Assembly: GCA_036565605.1 (NCBI GenBank)
Contig: DATCXV010000010.1
Location: 1-8,764 of the forward strand
Length of the DNA stretch: 8,764 bases
Direction of reading: 5' to 3'
From: UBA6065 sp036565605
Lineage (GTDB): Bacteria > Patescibacteriota > Minisyncoccia > Phycocordibacterales > UBA6065
A model generated the notes under the pieces. That model was not told the DNA's origin. It ran no database searches and worked only from the letters and a program-made list of their open reading frames with translations. The position numbers and the translations under genes were made by a program. Position 1 is the stretch's first letter; every line of letters starts with the position of its first letter. Below, one piece after another: positions 1 to 5,606 of the stretch.

Positions 1-50
1 GGAGCCGATAGCGGCTTTCTAAGATCCGAAGAAGCTACGCTATCGAAAAC

Positions 51-83
51 AAAAAGGGCCGCGCCGAAGGCGCGGCCCTTTTT
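51..83. terminator. Bidirectional intrinsic terminator
   Basis: A perfect 15-bp inverted repeat (51-65 with 69-83) with a three-base GAA loop. It has a GC-rich core and A5/T5 flanks, so each strand ends the hairpin in a T run. It lies 16 bp past the fusA stop and would end fusA transcription. The symmetry suggests that it also stops a plus-strand gene arriving from the left, most of which is outside the window. Confidence 0.93.
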
Positions 84-99
84 GTTGAAACTATCAGTC

Positions 100-2244
100 T
101 TACTTTCTCGACTCTACAATCTGCTTTTCGACCTGAGGCGGAACGACCTCGTAGTGGTCGAATTCCATAGTCGAGTTACCCTGACCTGACGTCATCGAGC
201 GCAACGCCGTGGTGTATCCGAACATTTCGGCAAGCGGCACCTTGGCGGTAATGACCTGTGCCTGGCCGCGCATGGTCGTACCTTCGATCATGCCACGCTT
301 GGACATGATGGAACCGGTGATGTCGCCCATAAATTTCTCCGGAGCAACGACTTCGACTTTCATGATTGGCTCAAGAATAACCGGCTTCGCCTTCTTGATA
401 CCTTCCTGGAAAGCCATCGATGCAGCAATCTTGTATGCGATTTCAGACGAGTCGACATCGTGGTACGAACCGAAAAGAAGTTCGCACGAAACGTTCACCA
501 TCTTGTAGCCAGCGACTACGCCACGATCCATTGCTTCGCGCACACCCTTTTCGACGGCCGGAATGAATTCCTGAGGAATAACACCGCCTTTGATCGAATC
601 GATGAACTCGAAGTCTTCGTAACGCTTAACGTTCTTCGGGATCTTCTCGCCTTCAACCTTTGCAGGCAACGGTTTAAGAGCGATCTTCACGTGACCGTAC
701 TGACCTTTACCACCAGACTGCTTGATGTACTTGTGCTCTGCTTCAGACGTACCAAGGATCGTTTCGCGGTATGCCACCTGTGGCTTGCCAACGTTTGCAG
801 TAACCCCGAACTCGCGCTTCATACGATCCACCATGATTTCAAGGTGAAGCTCACCCATACCTGCGATAAGTGTCTCGCCCGTTTCTGGATTCGAAGTAAT
901 GCGGAAGGTTGGGTCTTCGTTTGCAAGCTTGCGCAGTGCCGTACCCATTTTTTCCTGGTCCGCTTTGGTTGCTGGCTCGATGCGAAGCGAGATAACCGGC
1001 TCCATGAATTTGATAGCTTCAAGGATGATCGGATTGTTCTCATCACAAAGCGTGTGGGAAGTGAGTGCTTCCTTCAAACCTACAGCTGCAGCAATTTCAC
1101 CGGCATAGACCCTCTCTACTTCTTCGCGTTTGTTCGCCTGAAGACGGACAATGCGGGAAAGGCGCTCCTTCTTGCCCGTGGTCGAGTTATAGATATAAGA
1201 ACCTGCTTCAACCGAACCCGAATAGACACGGAAGAAGGTCAGCGCTCCGACGAATGGATCGTTCTGGAGTTTGAAGGCAAGAGCCGCAAACGGCTGTGCG
1301 TCGTCTGGACCGCGGGTGATCTCTGCACCTGTGTTCGGGTCAATTCCCTTCACTGGCGGAATGTCGAGCGGAGACGGGAGATAATCGACGACTGCGTCAA
1401 GAACAAGCTGCACACCCTTGTTTTTGAGTGCAGTACCCGTAAGGACCGGGAAAAGCTTACAAGCAAGTGTTGCTTTGCGCAGACCCTTTTTGAGCGTCGC
1501 GACGTCGAAGGTTTTGCCTTCAAGGTAATCGTTCATAAGAGCGTCGTCGGTCTCTGCAATCTTCTCGACAAGCTCTGCGTGATACTTCTTGGCCTCGTCC
1601 ATCATATCGGCCGGAATCTCGTTTTCGATGACATTGATGCCCATCTCACCATCCTGGGTGTAGAACTTCATCTTGATAAGGTCGATGACACCCTTGAAGT
1701 TCTCTTCAGAACCAACCGGAATCTGGATGCGAACGCCACCCTTGTTCAAGCGCTCGCGAATCGACGCAAAAGACTTCTCGAAGGAAGCGCCCATGCGGTC
1801 GAGCTTGTTGATAAAGCAGATGCGAGGCACGTTCGATTCATCGGCATAGCGCCAGTTCGTTTCAGACTGCGGTTCGACGCCCGCGACGCCGTCGAAGACC
1901 ACAACCGCACCGTCAAGCACGCGAAGCGAGCGCTTCACTTCTACGGTGAAGTCGATGTGTCCGGGGGTATCGATAACGTTGAAGCGGTGCTTCATCGAGT
2001 TATCACCCTTCGGCATGTATGTCGGGTTCCAGAAACAGGTGATAGCCGCCGCGGTGATGGTGATACCGCGTTCGCGCTCCTGCTCCATCCAGTCCGTGGT
2101 GGTCTCGCCTTCATGCACCTCGCCGATCTTGTGGATCATGCCGGTGTAATAAAGGATGCGTTCAGAGGTGGTCGTCTTGCCCGCATCAATGTGGGCGATG
2201 ACACCGAAGTTACGGACTTTGTCGAGCGGATAATCGCGGTTCAT
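100..2244 (-). CDS. fusA: Elongation factor G
   Basis: Translational GTPase that drives tRNA-mRNA translocation and, with RRF, ribosome recycling in the cytoplasm. The 714-residue length fits the family (about 700). Visible GTPase motifs are AHIDAGKTT (G1, about 17-25), RGITITAA (switch I, 59-66), DTPGHIDF (G3, 92-99, with His96 as the catalytic histidine), NKLDR (146-150) and GTALKNKG (G5). The domain IV core (GGVIPQEFIPAVEKG) and the C-terminal MEFDHYEVVP are present. Domain IV carries a short extra segment before FEFIDSIKGG. I chose the ATG at 2242-2244, which gives MNRDYPLDKVRN, because the frame upstream is open but does not resemble EF-G. There is no Shine-Dalgarno sequence. Unlike in the classical str operon, it is separated from rpsG by a terminator and a small gene and has its own promoter. 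No tuf follows within the window. Confidence 0.98.
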   Translation of the reverse strand: MNRDYPLDKVRNFGVIAHIDAGKTTTSERILYYTGMIHKIGEVHEGETTTDWMEQERERGITITAAAITCFWNPTYMPKGDNSMKHRFNVIDTPGHIDFTVEVKRSLRVLDGAVVVFDGVAGVEPQSETNWRYADESNVPRICFINKLDRMGASFEKSFASIRERLNKGGVRIQIPVGSEENFKGVIDLIKMKFYTQDGEMGINVIENEIPADMMDEAKKYHAELVEKIAETDDALMNDYLEGKTFDVATLKKGLRKATLACKLFPVLTGTALKNKGVQLVLDAVVDYLPSPLDIPPVKGIDPNTGAEITRGPDDAQPFAALAFKLQNDPFVGALTFFRVYSGSVEAGSYIYNSTTGKKERLSRIVRLQANKREEVERVYAGEIAAAVGLKEALTSHTLCDENNPIILEAIKFMEPVISLRIEPATKADQEKMGTALRKLANEDPTFRITSNPETGETLIAGMGELHLEIMVDRMKREFGVTANVGKPQVAYRETILGTSEAEHKYIKQSGGKGQYGHVKIALKPLPAKVEGEKIPKNVKRYEDFEFIDSIKGGVIPQEFIPAVEKGVREAMDRGVVAGYKMVNVSCELLFGSYHDVDSSEIAYKIAASMAFQEGIKKAKPVILEPIMKVEVVAPEKFMGDITGSIMSKRGMIEGTTMRGQAQVITAKVPLAEMFGYTTALRSMTSGQGNSTMEFDHYEVVPPQVEKQIVESRK

Positions 2245-2265
2245 ATAATAGTAAGTGGTTAAATT

Positions 2266-2284
2266 AAAAAGCGAGGGAACCTCG
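2266..2284 (-). terminator. Weak terminator-like hairpin in the fusA leader
   Basis: On the minus strand a 5-bp stem (CGAGG/CCTCG, 2272-2276 with 2280-2284) has a UUC loop. It is followed by C and then five Us (2266-2270). It lies between the predicted fusA promoter and the fusA start, so it could attenuate fusA or trim read-through from the gene upstream. The stem is short, so the call is tentative. Confidence 0.35.
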
Positions 2285-2298
2285 TTTAGTGAAGCAAG

Positions 2299-2325
2299 AA
2301 TATAGCAAAAAGACGGAATAATCAA
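2299..2325 (-). promoter_or_regulatory. Predicted fusA promoter
   Basis: On the minus strand TTGATT (2325-2320) is followed by a 15-nt spacer and TATATT (2304-2299). The -10 is preceded by TGC, which makes an extended -10 element. The predicted start near 2292 gives a leader of about 48 nt. The promoter fits between the stop of the small gene and the fusA start, consistent with fusA being transcribed independently of rpsL-rpsG. Confidence 0.5.
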
Positions 2326-2334
2326 GAAAACCCG

Positions 2335-2532
2335 CTACCGTGCGGCCGATTTCATGGAAATGAAGATCTGCGTCAAAAGCCAGACAATGCCTGCGATCAG
2401 AAACGGGGCGCCGAATACACCCACAGCGGCAAACACCGCGAAGTCTCCCTGGCTTGCCCATGCAATACAGAAGATGAGGCAAAAAATAGTAACGGCCATG
2501 GAGACAAGCCTCAAAATTTTGAGAAAAATCAT
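2335..2532 (-). CDS. Small two-helix membrane protein, function unknown
   Basis: A 65-residue hydrophobic protein that I do not recognise. It has two likely transmembrane segments, about residues 9-26 (LVSMAVTIFCLIFCIAWA) and 33-57. The short N-terminus has Lys5 and Arg8 and the tail ends KSAAR, so both ends probably face the cytoplasm. Two Cys lie in helix 1. I took the first ATG (2530-2532). It lies 6 nt after a strong extended -10 (TGTTATAAT), so the transcript would begin at or near the start codon. An in-frame TTG at 2538 abuts the -10 and is unlikely to be in the transcript. The gene sits between rpsG and fusA, outside the rpsL-rpsG transcript. Support is the promoter, the clean hydrophobic pattern and the gene-sized gap. 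There is no homology evidence. Confidence 0.6.
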   Translation of the reverse strand: MIFLKILRLVSMAVTIFCLIFCIAWASQGDFAVFAAVGVFGAPFLIAGIVWLLTQIFISMKSAAR

Positions 2533-2538
2533 AGCCAA

Positions 2539-2547
2539 ATTATAACA
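2539..2547 (-). promoter_or_regulatory. Extended -10 promoter of the small membrane protein gene
   Basis: The minus strand reads TGTTATAAT, a consensus extended -10, with its last base 6 nt before the ATG at 2532. No convincing -35 is visible, as expected for extended -10 promoters. It overlaps and follows the T run of the rpsG terminator, so the end of one transcript and the promoter of the next share the same bases. Confidence 0.6.
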
Positions 2548-2571
2548 AAAAGGCCGCCTCGCGGCGACCTT
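2547..2571 (-). terminator. Intrinsic terminator of rpsL-rpsG
   Basis: Read on the minus strand this is a 9-bp stem (AAGGTCGCC paired with GGCGGCCTT, including one U-G wobble) closed by a GCGA loop of the GNRA class. Five Ts follow (2551-2547). It starts 26 nt after the rpsG stop. On the plus strand the wobble becomes a C-A mismatch and the T run is poor, so it is directional. Confidence 0.85.
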
Positions 2572-2597
2572 CCCTGTTGATATGAATCGCTAGCGAA

Positions 2598-3068
2598 CTA
2601 CCACGCAAAGTGGGCGAACGCCTTGTTGGCTTCGGCCATCTTGTGGGTATTTTCGCGCTTGCGGACGGCTTCGCCTTCGTTCTTCGACGCGGCGATGATT
2701 TCGTCAGCGAGCTTTGCCGAGATCGGAGCTCCCTTCTTCGAGCGAGCAGCATCGACGATCCACTTCATCGACAGCGCATCGCGGCGCTTCGGACGAACTT
2801 CAACCGGAACCTGATAGTTAGCACCACCGACGCGGCGGCTGCGGACTTCCACGTTCGGAGCGGTATTCTTCAAGGCTGCTTCGAAGACCGCGACCGGGTC
2901 CTCTACCTTTGCCTTTTCTTTAATGATCTCGAGGCACTTGTACATATTCGTCCTCGCGATGTTCTTCTTTCCATCGAACATGATGTAGTTCATCATCTTC
3001 GTGATCCTTTCCGAGTTATAGCGAGCGTCAGGCCTGATCTCGCGCTTGATGTTGATTTTCCTTCGCAT
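2598..3068 (-). CDS. rpsG: 30S ribosomal protein S7
   Basis: Primary 16S rRNA-binding protein that nucleates assembly of the 30S head and lines the E-site/mRNA exit region. The 156-residue length is typical. It begins MRRKINIKREIRPDARYNS. It contains the conserved MMNYIMFDGKKNIA segment, the ALKNTAPNVEVRSRRVGGANYQVPVEV beta-hairpin region and the C-terminal motif VRKRENTHKMAEANKAFAHF, all standard for S7. It follows rpsL after a 22-nt gap and is surely co-transcribed with it. An AGGA lies 16 nt upstream of the ATG, too far to be a normal Shine-Dalgarno site. The E. coli S7 autoregulatory site lies in a roughly 100-nt rpsL-rpsG spacer, and the 22-nt spacer here is too short to hold an equivalent structure. 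Confidence 0.98.
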   Translation of the reverse strand: MRRKINIKREIRPDARYNSERITKMMNYIMFDGKKNIARTNMYKCLEIIKEKAKVEDPVAVFEAALKNTAPNVEVRSRRVGGANYQVPVEVRPKRRDALSMKWIVDAARSKKGAPISAKLADEIIAASKNEGEAVRKRENTHKMAEANKAFAHFAW

Positions 3069-3090
3069 TGTAGTGTGAGATTAGTCCTAA

Positions 3091-3507
3091 TTACGCTTTA
3101 GCCTTCGGCTTCTTGGTACCGTACTGCGAGCGACCCTTGCCACGCTTCTCGACGCCTGCTGCGTCCAAGACGCCGCGAACGACCGAGTAGCGAAGACCGA
3201 CGTCCTTGACGCGACCGCCGCGCAACAGAACGACCGAGTGCTCCTGGAGGTTGTGTCCCATACCCGGAACGTAGGCCGTTACTTCCATGCCGTTCGACAG
3301 GCGAACGCGGGCGATCTTACGGATTGCCGAGTTAGGCTTCTTCGGGGTCTTGGTGGTCACCTTGATGCAGACGCCGCGCTTGAAGGGCGAGTAAAAATAG
3401 CGAGGCTTGTTCTTGAGCACATTGAAAGACTTCGTCAGGGCGACGGACTTCGACTTGCGCTTCAAGGACGAGCGCTTTCGCTTCACCAGCTGGTGAATGG
3501 TTGGCAT
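3091..3507 (-). CDS. rpsL: 30S ribosomal protein S12, lacking a conserved proline
   Basis: Decoding-centre protein of the 30S shoulder. The 138 residues contain TPKKPNSAIRK, with Lys56 equivalent to E. coli Lys42, then GHNLQEHSVVLLRGGRVKD and the C-terminal RSQYGTKKPK. The N-terminal region has the 13-residue insertion also seen in Firmicutes S12 (LTKSFNVLKNKPRYFYSPFKRGVC). The conserved RVKDLPGVRY loop reads RVKDVGLRY (99-107), so one residue, the proline at E. coli position 90, is absent. The reading frame continues normally on both sides. Lys101 and Asp102, the latter being the usual beta-methylthiolation site, are kept. The ATG is preceded by an A-rich AAAAGAAGA and no strong Shine-Dalgarno. 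It is the first gene of the rpsL-rpsG unit. Confidence 0.98.
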   Translation of the reverse strand: MPTIHQLVKRKRSSLKRKSKSVALTKSFNVLKNKPRYFYSPFKRGVCIKVTTKTPKKPNSAIRKIARVRLSNGMEVTAYVPGMGHNLQEHSVVLLRGGRVKDVGLRYSVVRGVLDAAGVEKRGKGRSQYGTKKPKAKA

Positions 3508-3645
3508 TCTTCTTTTGAATTAGCGGAACAGCGCGTTCTTCGCGGCGTCCGGATATGAGATGCGCTGGTGTTACCTGCGCGATCCGGGACCGTTACTCGC
3601 CTGTTCCTTGGTTAATAGCGGGCAAACCTGCGTTTGCGACGCGAT
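3508..3645 (-). ncRNA. Candidate structured regulatory leader of rpsL
   Basis: The predicted rpsL-rpsG mRNA has a GC-rich leader of about 138 nt that folds, by inspection, into nested helices. Pairs, in plus-strand coordinates: a 5' hairpin 3622-3627 with 3632-3637 (GCAAAC/GTTTGC); a closing helix 3525-3535 with 3598-3607 (10 pairs, one bulge); inside it 3547-3554 with 3582-3590 (8 pairs, one bulge); and at the tip 3562-3569 with 3573-3580 (GCGC, A-A mismatch, GGU/ACC, AAC loop). The predicted transcription start lies just upstream of the first hairpin. No open reading frame or tRNA explains it. The likely role is autoregulation by S12 or S7 in place of the missing intercistronic site. I do not recognise a known RNA family. 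Confidence 0.6.
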
Positions 3646-3649
3646 GGGT

Positions 3650-3678
3650 AAGATACTACATAAAGTGACAAATATCAA
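3650..3678 (-). promoter_or_regulatory. Predicted rpsL-rpsG promoter
   Basis: On the minus strand TTGATA (3678-3673), a 17-nt spacer and TATCTT (3655-3650). The predicted start is near 3644-3645, immediately before the first leader hairpin. It overlaps the divergent rsmC promoter: the rsmC -35 lies inside this spacer, so the two polymerases would compete. Confidence 0.55.
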
Positions 3679-3692
3679 GTTTAGGCTAGTAT
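3665..3692 (+). promoter_or_regulatory. Predicted leaderless promoter of rsmC
   Basis: GTGACA (3665-3670), a 16-nt spacer and TAGTAT (3687-3692). The -10 ends 7 nt before the rsmC ATG at 3700, so transcription would begin at or one base before the start codon. No Shine-Dalgarno is possible in such a transcript. Confidence 0.6.
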
Positions 3693-3699
3693 TAAGGCC

Positions 3700-4611
3700 A
3701 TGCCTCAAGAAAATCTCCCACTTTCTCTCTTTGAGAAGCACCGAGAAGCGCTGAATTTGAATGATCCGCTCATAATTACGGACGAAAGCGCTCTGTTTCA
3801 AAAGCTCCCTGCTCTGGCCCAAAGCGCCGTGGTCTTTTTGCCGAAATCGAAAGCGCTTATCGACATGACGCTCTCCTTGGTATCAGGGATGGTCATACAA
3901 GGCGGCACGATTGTTTTGGCTGGAGCCAACGACGCGGGCATCCGCTCGGCCAAGGATGCGTACGAGAAAAATATCGGACCGGTACGCGAAAAGATTGTTG
4001 GCAATCATTCGGCATTGTATGTCGGCACCAATGAACGGCGCGGTGCAGGCAAAACCATTGAAGATTTCCTGGCCTTTGCCCCAATCGAGTTCGACGGCAT
4101 GACGATCGAAGCCGCGTCGGTGCCTGGCGTTTTTTCGGCCGGCGAATTGGATGCAGGAACCAAGCTTCTCTTGGAGCACGTTCCGTACGACAAAAAATCG
4201 GTTCTTGATATGGCCTGTGGCGCAGGAACGATCGGTGCCTTCTATATTAAAAAGAATCCCGGCGCGACCGTGACCCTTTCAGACGCAAGCCCTCTTGCGG
4301 TTCTCGCGACAAAGAAAACGCTCGAGAAAAACAATATGAGTGGCAGCGTTGTCGAATCCGATGCATTCGAGCGCATCACGGGAAAATTCGATCTGATCCT
4401 GTGCAACCCTCCCTTCCATAAAGGCGTCGGCACGGATTATTCCTTTATCGAAAAGTTCGCGGCGCAGGCTCGAAAATATTTGAATCCAAACGGCCAAGTC
4501 TTTGTCGTAGCGAACGCCTTTTTGGCCTACCAAGACATCCTTTCAAAGATCGGTCCGACAGAGATCGTCGCAGATGATCGAAAGTTCAGAGTATATCGCT
4601 CGACTATCTGA
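3700..4611 (+). CDS. rsmC: RsmC-type 16S rRNA (guanine-N2) methyltransferase
   Basis: SAM-dependent enzyme expected to methylate N2 of G1207 in helix 34 of 16S rRNA, acting on the 30S subunit. The 303 residues (E. coli RsmC is 343) fit the family plan. The N-terminal half is a divergent, catalytically dead methyltransferase-like domain. The C-terminal half is an active Rossmann domain with SAM motif I VLDMACGAGTIG (168-179), an acidic residue ending beta-2 at Asp195 (VTLSDAS), and the catalytic NPPFHKG (236-242), which matches the RsmC NPPFH motif. Downstream ANAFLAYQDIL and the terminal RKFRVYRSTI also match RsmC rather than RsmD or RlmG. Its promoter overlaps that of rpsL, which would link ribosome production and rRNA modification. 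The end overlaps the convergent protease gene by 8 bp. It could instead modify another guanine, since substrate is inferred. Confidence 0.88.
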   Translation: MPQENLPLSLFEKHREALNLNDPLIITDESALFQKLPALAQSAVVFLPKSKALIDMTLSLVSGMVIQGGTIVLAGANDAGIRSAKDAYEKNIGPVREKIVGNHSALYVGTNERRGAGKTIEDFLAFAPIEFDGMTIEAASVPGVFSAGELDAGTKLLLEHVPYDKKSVLDMACGAGTIGAFYIKKNPGATVTLSDASPLAVLATKKTLEKNNMSGSVVESDAFERITGKFDLILCNPPFHKGVGTDYSFIEKFAAQARKYLNPNGQVFVVANAFLAYQDILSKIGPTEIVADDRKFRVYRSTI

Positions 4612-5209
4612 TTCCTGTAATCAAACCAAACAGCCACGGGATCAAAGGCTGAAAGAATTGCCACGCTATCAAAAGGAATATCAAGACTCCGACAAATCCA
4701 AATCTTTCTATCTGCTGCCGTACTTTCATCCATCCGTGAGGCAAGATCGCCGTAATGATCTTTGAACCATCCAAAGGCGGCACGGGCACCAGGTTGAAGA
4801 TCGCAAGCGAAATATTCACCAGTGCGATGGTGGCGCACAGGGCACGTGCTTCCTGCGGGAGCGCGAAAAACCGCACCAGAAGTCCGAAGACAAGCGCCAA
4901 CACGATATTTGAAAGCGGTCCGGCGGCGGCCACGATCGCCTCGCCCCACTTCTGATTTCGTAAATTGTATGGATTGTACGGCACCGGCTTGGCCCAACCG
5001 AAAAAGAAGCCAGACGGCGACAGAATACAGATTAAAGGAAGGATGATGGTGCCGACCAGATCCACATGCTTTAGCGGATTAAGCGTAAGCCTGCCTTCAT
5101 ATTCGGCGGTATGATCGCCTAAAAATAGCGCCGCATAGCCGTGCGAAACTTCGTGGATCACCACAGAAAGAAACAGTATGACGAGACTGAAAATGAGGTC
5201 TACACTCAT
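4604..5209 (-). CDS. Site-2 protease family (M50) intramembrane metalloprotease
   Basis: Small polytopic membrane protease of 201 residues. It has the zinc motif HEVSH (19-23) inside the first helix. The second motif, N-x2-P-x3-LDG (139-148, NLVPVPPLDG), supplies the third ligand Asp147. FFGWAKPVPYNPYNLRN and AAAGPLSN are typical of the minimal S2P group without PDZ or CBS domains. These enzymes cleave transmembrane substrates such as anti-sigma factors or signal-peptide remnants, and the substrate here is unknown. I chose the ATG at 5207-5209, because a TTG eight codons upstream lies ahead of the predicted transcription start. An extended -10 (TGCTATCTA) ends 5 nt before the ATG, so the mRNA appears leaderless. 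It is divergent from rpmB and convergent with rsmC, with no terminator between the two stops. Confidence 0.92.
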   Translation of the reverse strand: MSVDLIFSLVILFLSVVIHEVSHGYAALFLGDHTAEYEGRLTLNPLKHVDLVGTIILPLICILSPSGFFFGWAKPVPYNPYNLRNQKWGEAIVAAAGPLSNIVLALVFGLLVRFFALPQEARALCATIALVNISLAIFNLVPVPPLDGSKIITAILPHGWMKVRQQIERFGFVGVLIFLLIAWQFFQPLIPWLFGLITGIR

Positions 5210-5214
5210 GATAT

Positions 5215-5223
5215 TAGATAGCA
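5215..5223 (-). promoter_or_regulatory. Extended -10 promoter of the site-2 protease gene
   Basis: The minus strand reads TGCTATCTA with 5 nt to the ATG at 5209. It shares the TTGCTAT core with the fusA and MBL promoters. The perfect 10-bp palindrome GCAAGCTTGC (5221-5230) overlaps its upstream edge. Confidence 0.5.
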
Positions 5224-5243
5224 AGCTTGCCAAAATGCCCCGT

Positions 5244-5249
5244 TATGAT
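5244..5249 (+). promoter_or_regulatory. Possible -10 element of rpmB
   Basis: TATGAT lies 13 nt before the rpmB ATG, which would give a leader of about 7 nt. No good -35 is visible at 16-18 nt, and the site is supported mainly by its position in the 53-bp divergent gap. Confidence 0.35.
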
Positions 5250-5262
5250 ACCATGGCGACCT

Positions 5263-5505
5263 ATGGCAAAGATCTGCCCAGTCACAAAAAGGTCATCCCT
5301 TGTCGGCGGAGGATACTCGAACCGCACTCGTGCGACGCAGTTTAACCCTACCGGCAAAGTACGCCGCCAATTGAATCTTCAGACGAAGTCTATCTTCGTT
5401 CCTGAATTGAAGAAGTCGATCCGTCTCACCCTGTCGACCCGCGCGATCAAGACCATCAACAAGAACGGCGCATACGCCACCTTGAAGAAGGCCGGCCTCA
5501 TTTAA
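5263..5505 (+). CDS. rpmB: 50S ribosomal protein L28
   Basis: Late-assembling large-subunit protein of 80 residues. It begins MAKICPVTKRSSLVGGGYSN, the family's characteristic C-x-VT-x-K-R start. It continues with the Arg/Thr-rich FNPTGKVRRQLNLQTKS segment, which corresponds to the NATKRRFLPNLH segment of E. coli L28. It ends with the IRLTLSTRAIKTINKNG domain and LKKAGLI. I chose the ATG at 5263. The open frame extends 12 codons upstream, but that peptide (MPKCPVMIPWRP) is not L28-like and lies across the likely promoter. There is no Shine-Dalgarno. The gene is monocistronic: its own terminator follows after 13 bp and the next gene has its own promoter. It is divergent from the site-2 protease gene. 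rpmG, a frequent neighbour elsewhere, is absent here. Confidence 0.95.
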   Translation: MAKICPVTKRSSLVGGGYSNRTRATQFNPTGKVRRQLNLQTKSIFVPELKKSIRLTLSTRAIKTINKNGAYATLKKAGLI

Positions 5506-5518
5506 TACGAATCGTTTG

Positions 5519-5551
5519 AAAAGAGCGGCCGCAAGGCCGCTCTTTTCTTTT
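5519..5551 (+). terminator. Intrinsic terminator of rpmB
   Basis: A perfect 12-bp stem (5519-5530 with 5535-5546) closed by a GCAA tetraloop of the GNRA class, ending in TTTTCTTTT. It begins 13 bp after the rpmB stop. Confidence 0.93.
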
Positions 5552-5557
5552 GGTCGT

Positions 5558-5585
5558 TTGACGGATATCTATGCGGGAGTATAGT
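5558..5585 (+). promoter_or_regulatory. Predicted promoter of the Nudix gene
   Basis: TTGACG (5558-5563), a 16-nt spacer and TATAGT (5580-5585), among the best sigma-70-like matches in the window. The expected start near 5592 leaves a 15-nt leader with no Shine-Dalgarno. It also rules out the upstream in-frame ATG at 5571, which falls inside the spacer. Confidence 0.65.
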
Positions 5586-5606
5586 TTCCCTGAATCCTCG
5601 TACTTT

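Noticed and set aside
1..22. Possible tail of a plus-strand gene ending EPIAAF with TAA at 20-22, before the bidirectional terminator
   Set aside because: Only a few codons are visible and a second frame is also open, so no gene can be supported, although the terminator symmetry fits the idea.
460..2262. A 600-codon open frame on the plus strand opposite fusA
   Set aside because: It lies wholly antisense to an unmistakable EF-G gene. The translation is rich in Cys, His and Arg with no recognisable domain, and such frames arise from codon bias on the other strand.
2264..2482. An alternative 72-codon minus-strand frame overlapping the small membrane protein
   Set aside because: It runs through the fusA promoter and leader, has no promoter of its own and lacks a consistent hydrophobic or domain pattern.
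3508..3645. tRNA, tmRNA or 16S 530-loop mimic in the rpsL leader
   Set aside because: No acceptor/T-arm pattern (GTTCGAATC-like) is present. The GGTAACAC tip resembles the 530-loop GGTAATAC, but the match is short and the flanking pairs differ.
5210..5233. TTG start adding MASLLSNI to the site-2 protease
   Set aside because: The TTG lies upstream of the predicted -10 (5215-5220), so it would not be in the transcript, and the ATG at 5209 starts right at the first helix.
5571..5606. Upstream in-frame ATG for the Nudix gene (adding MREYSFPESSYF)
   Set aside because: It falls between the -35 and -10 of a near-consensus promoter and the added residues do not resemble Nudix proteins.
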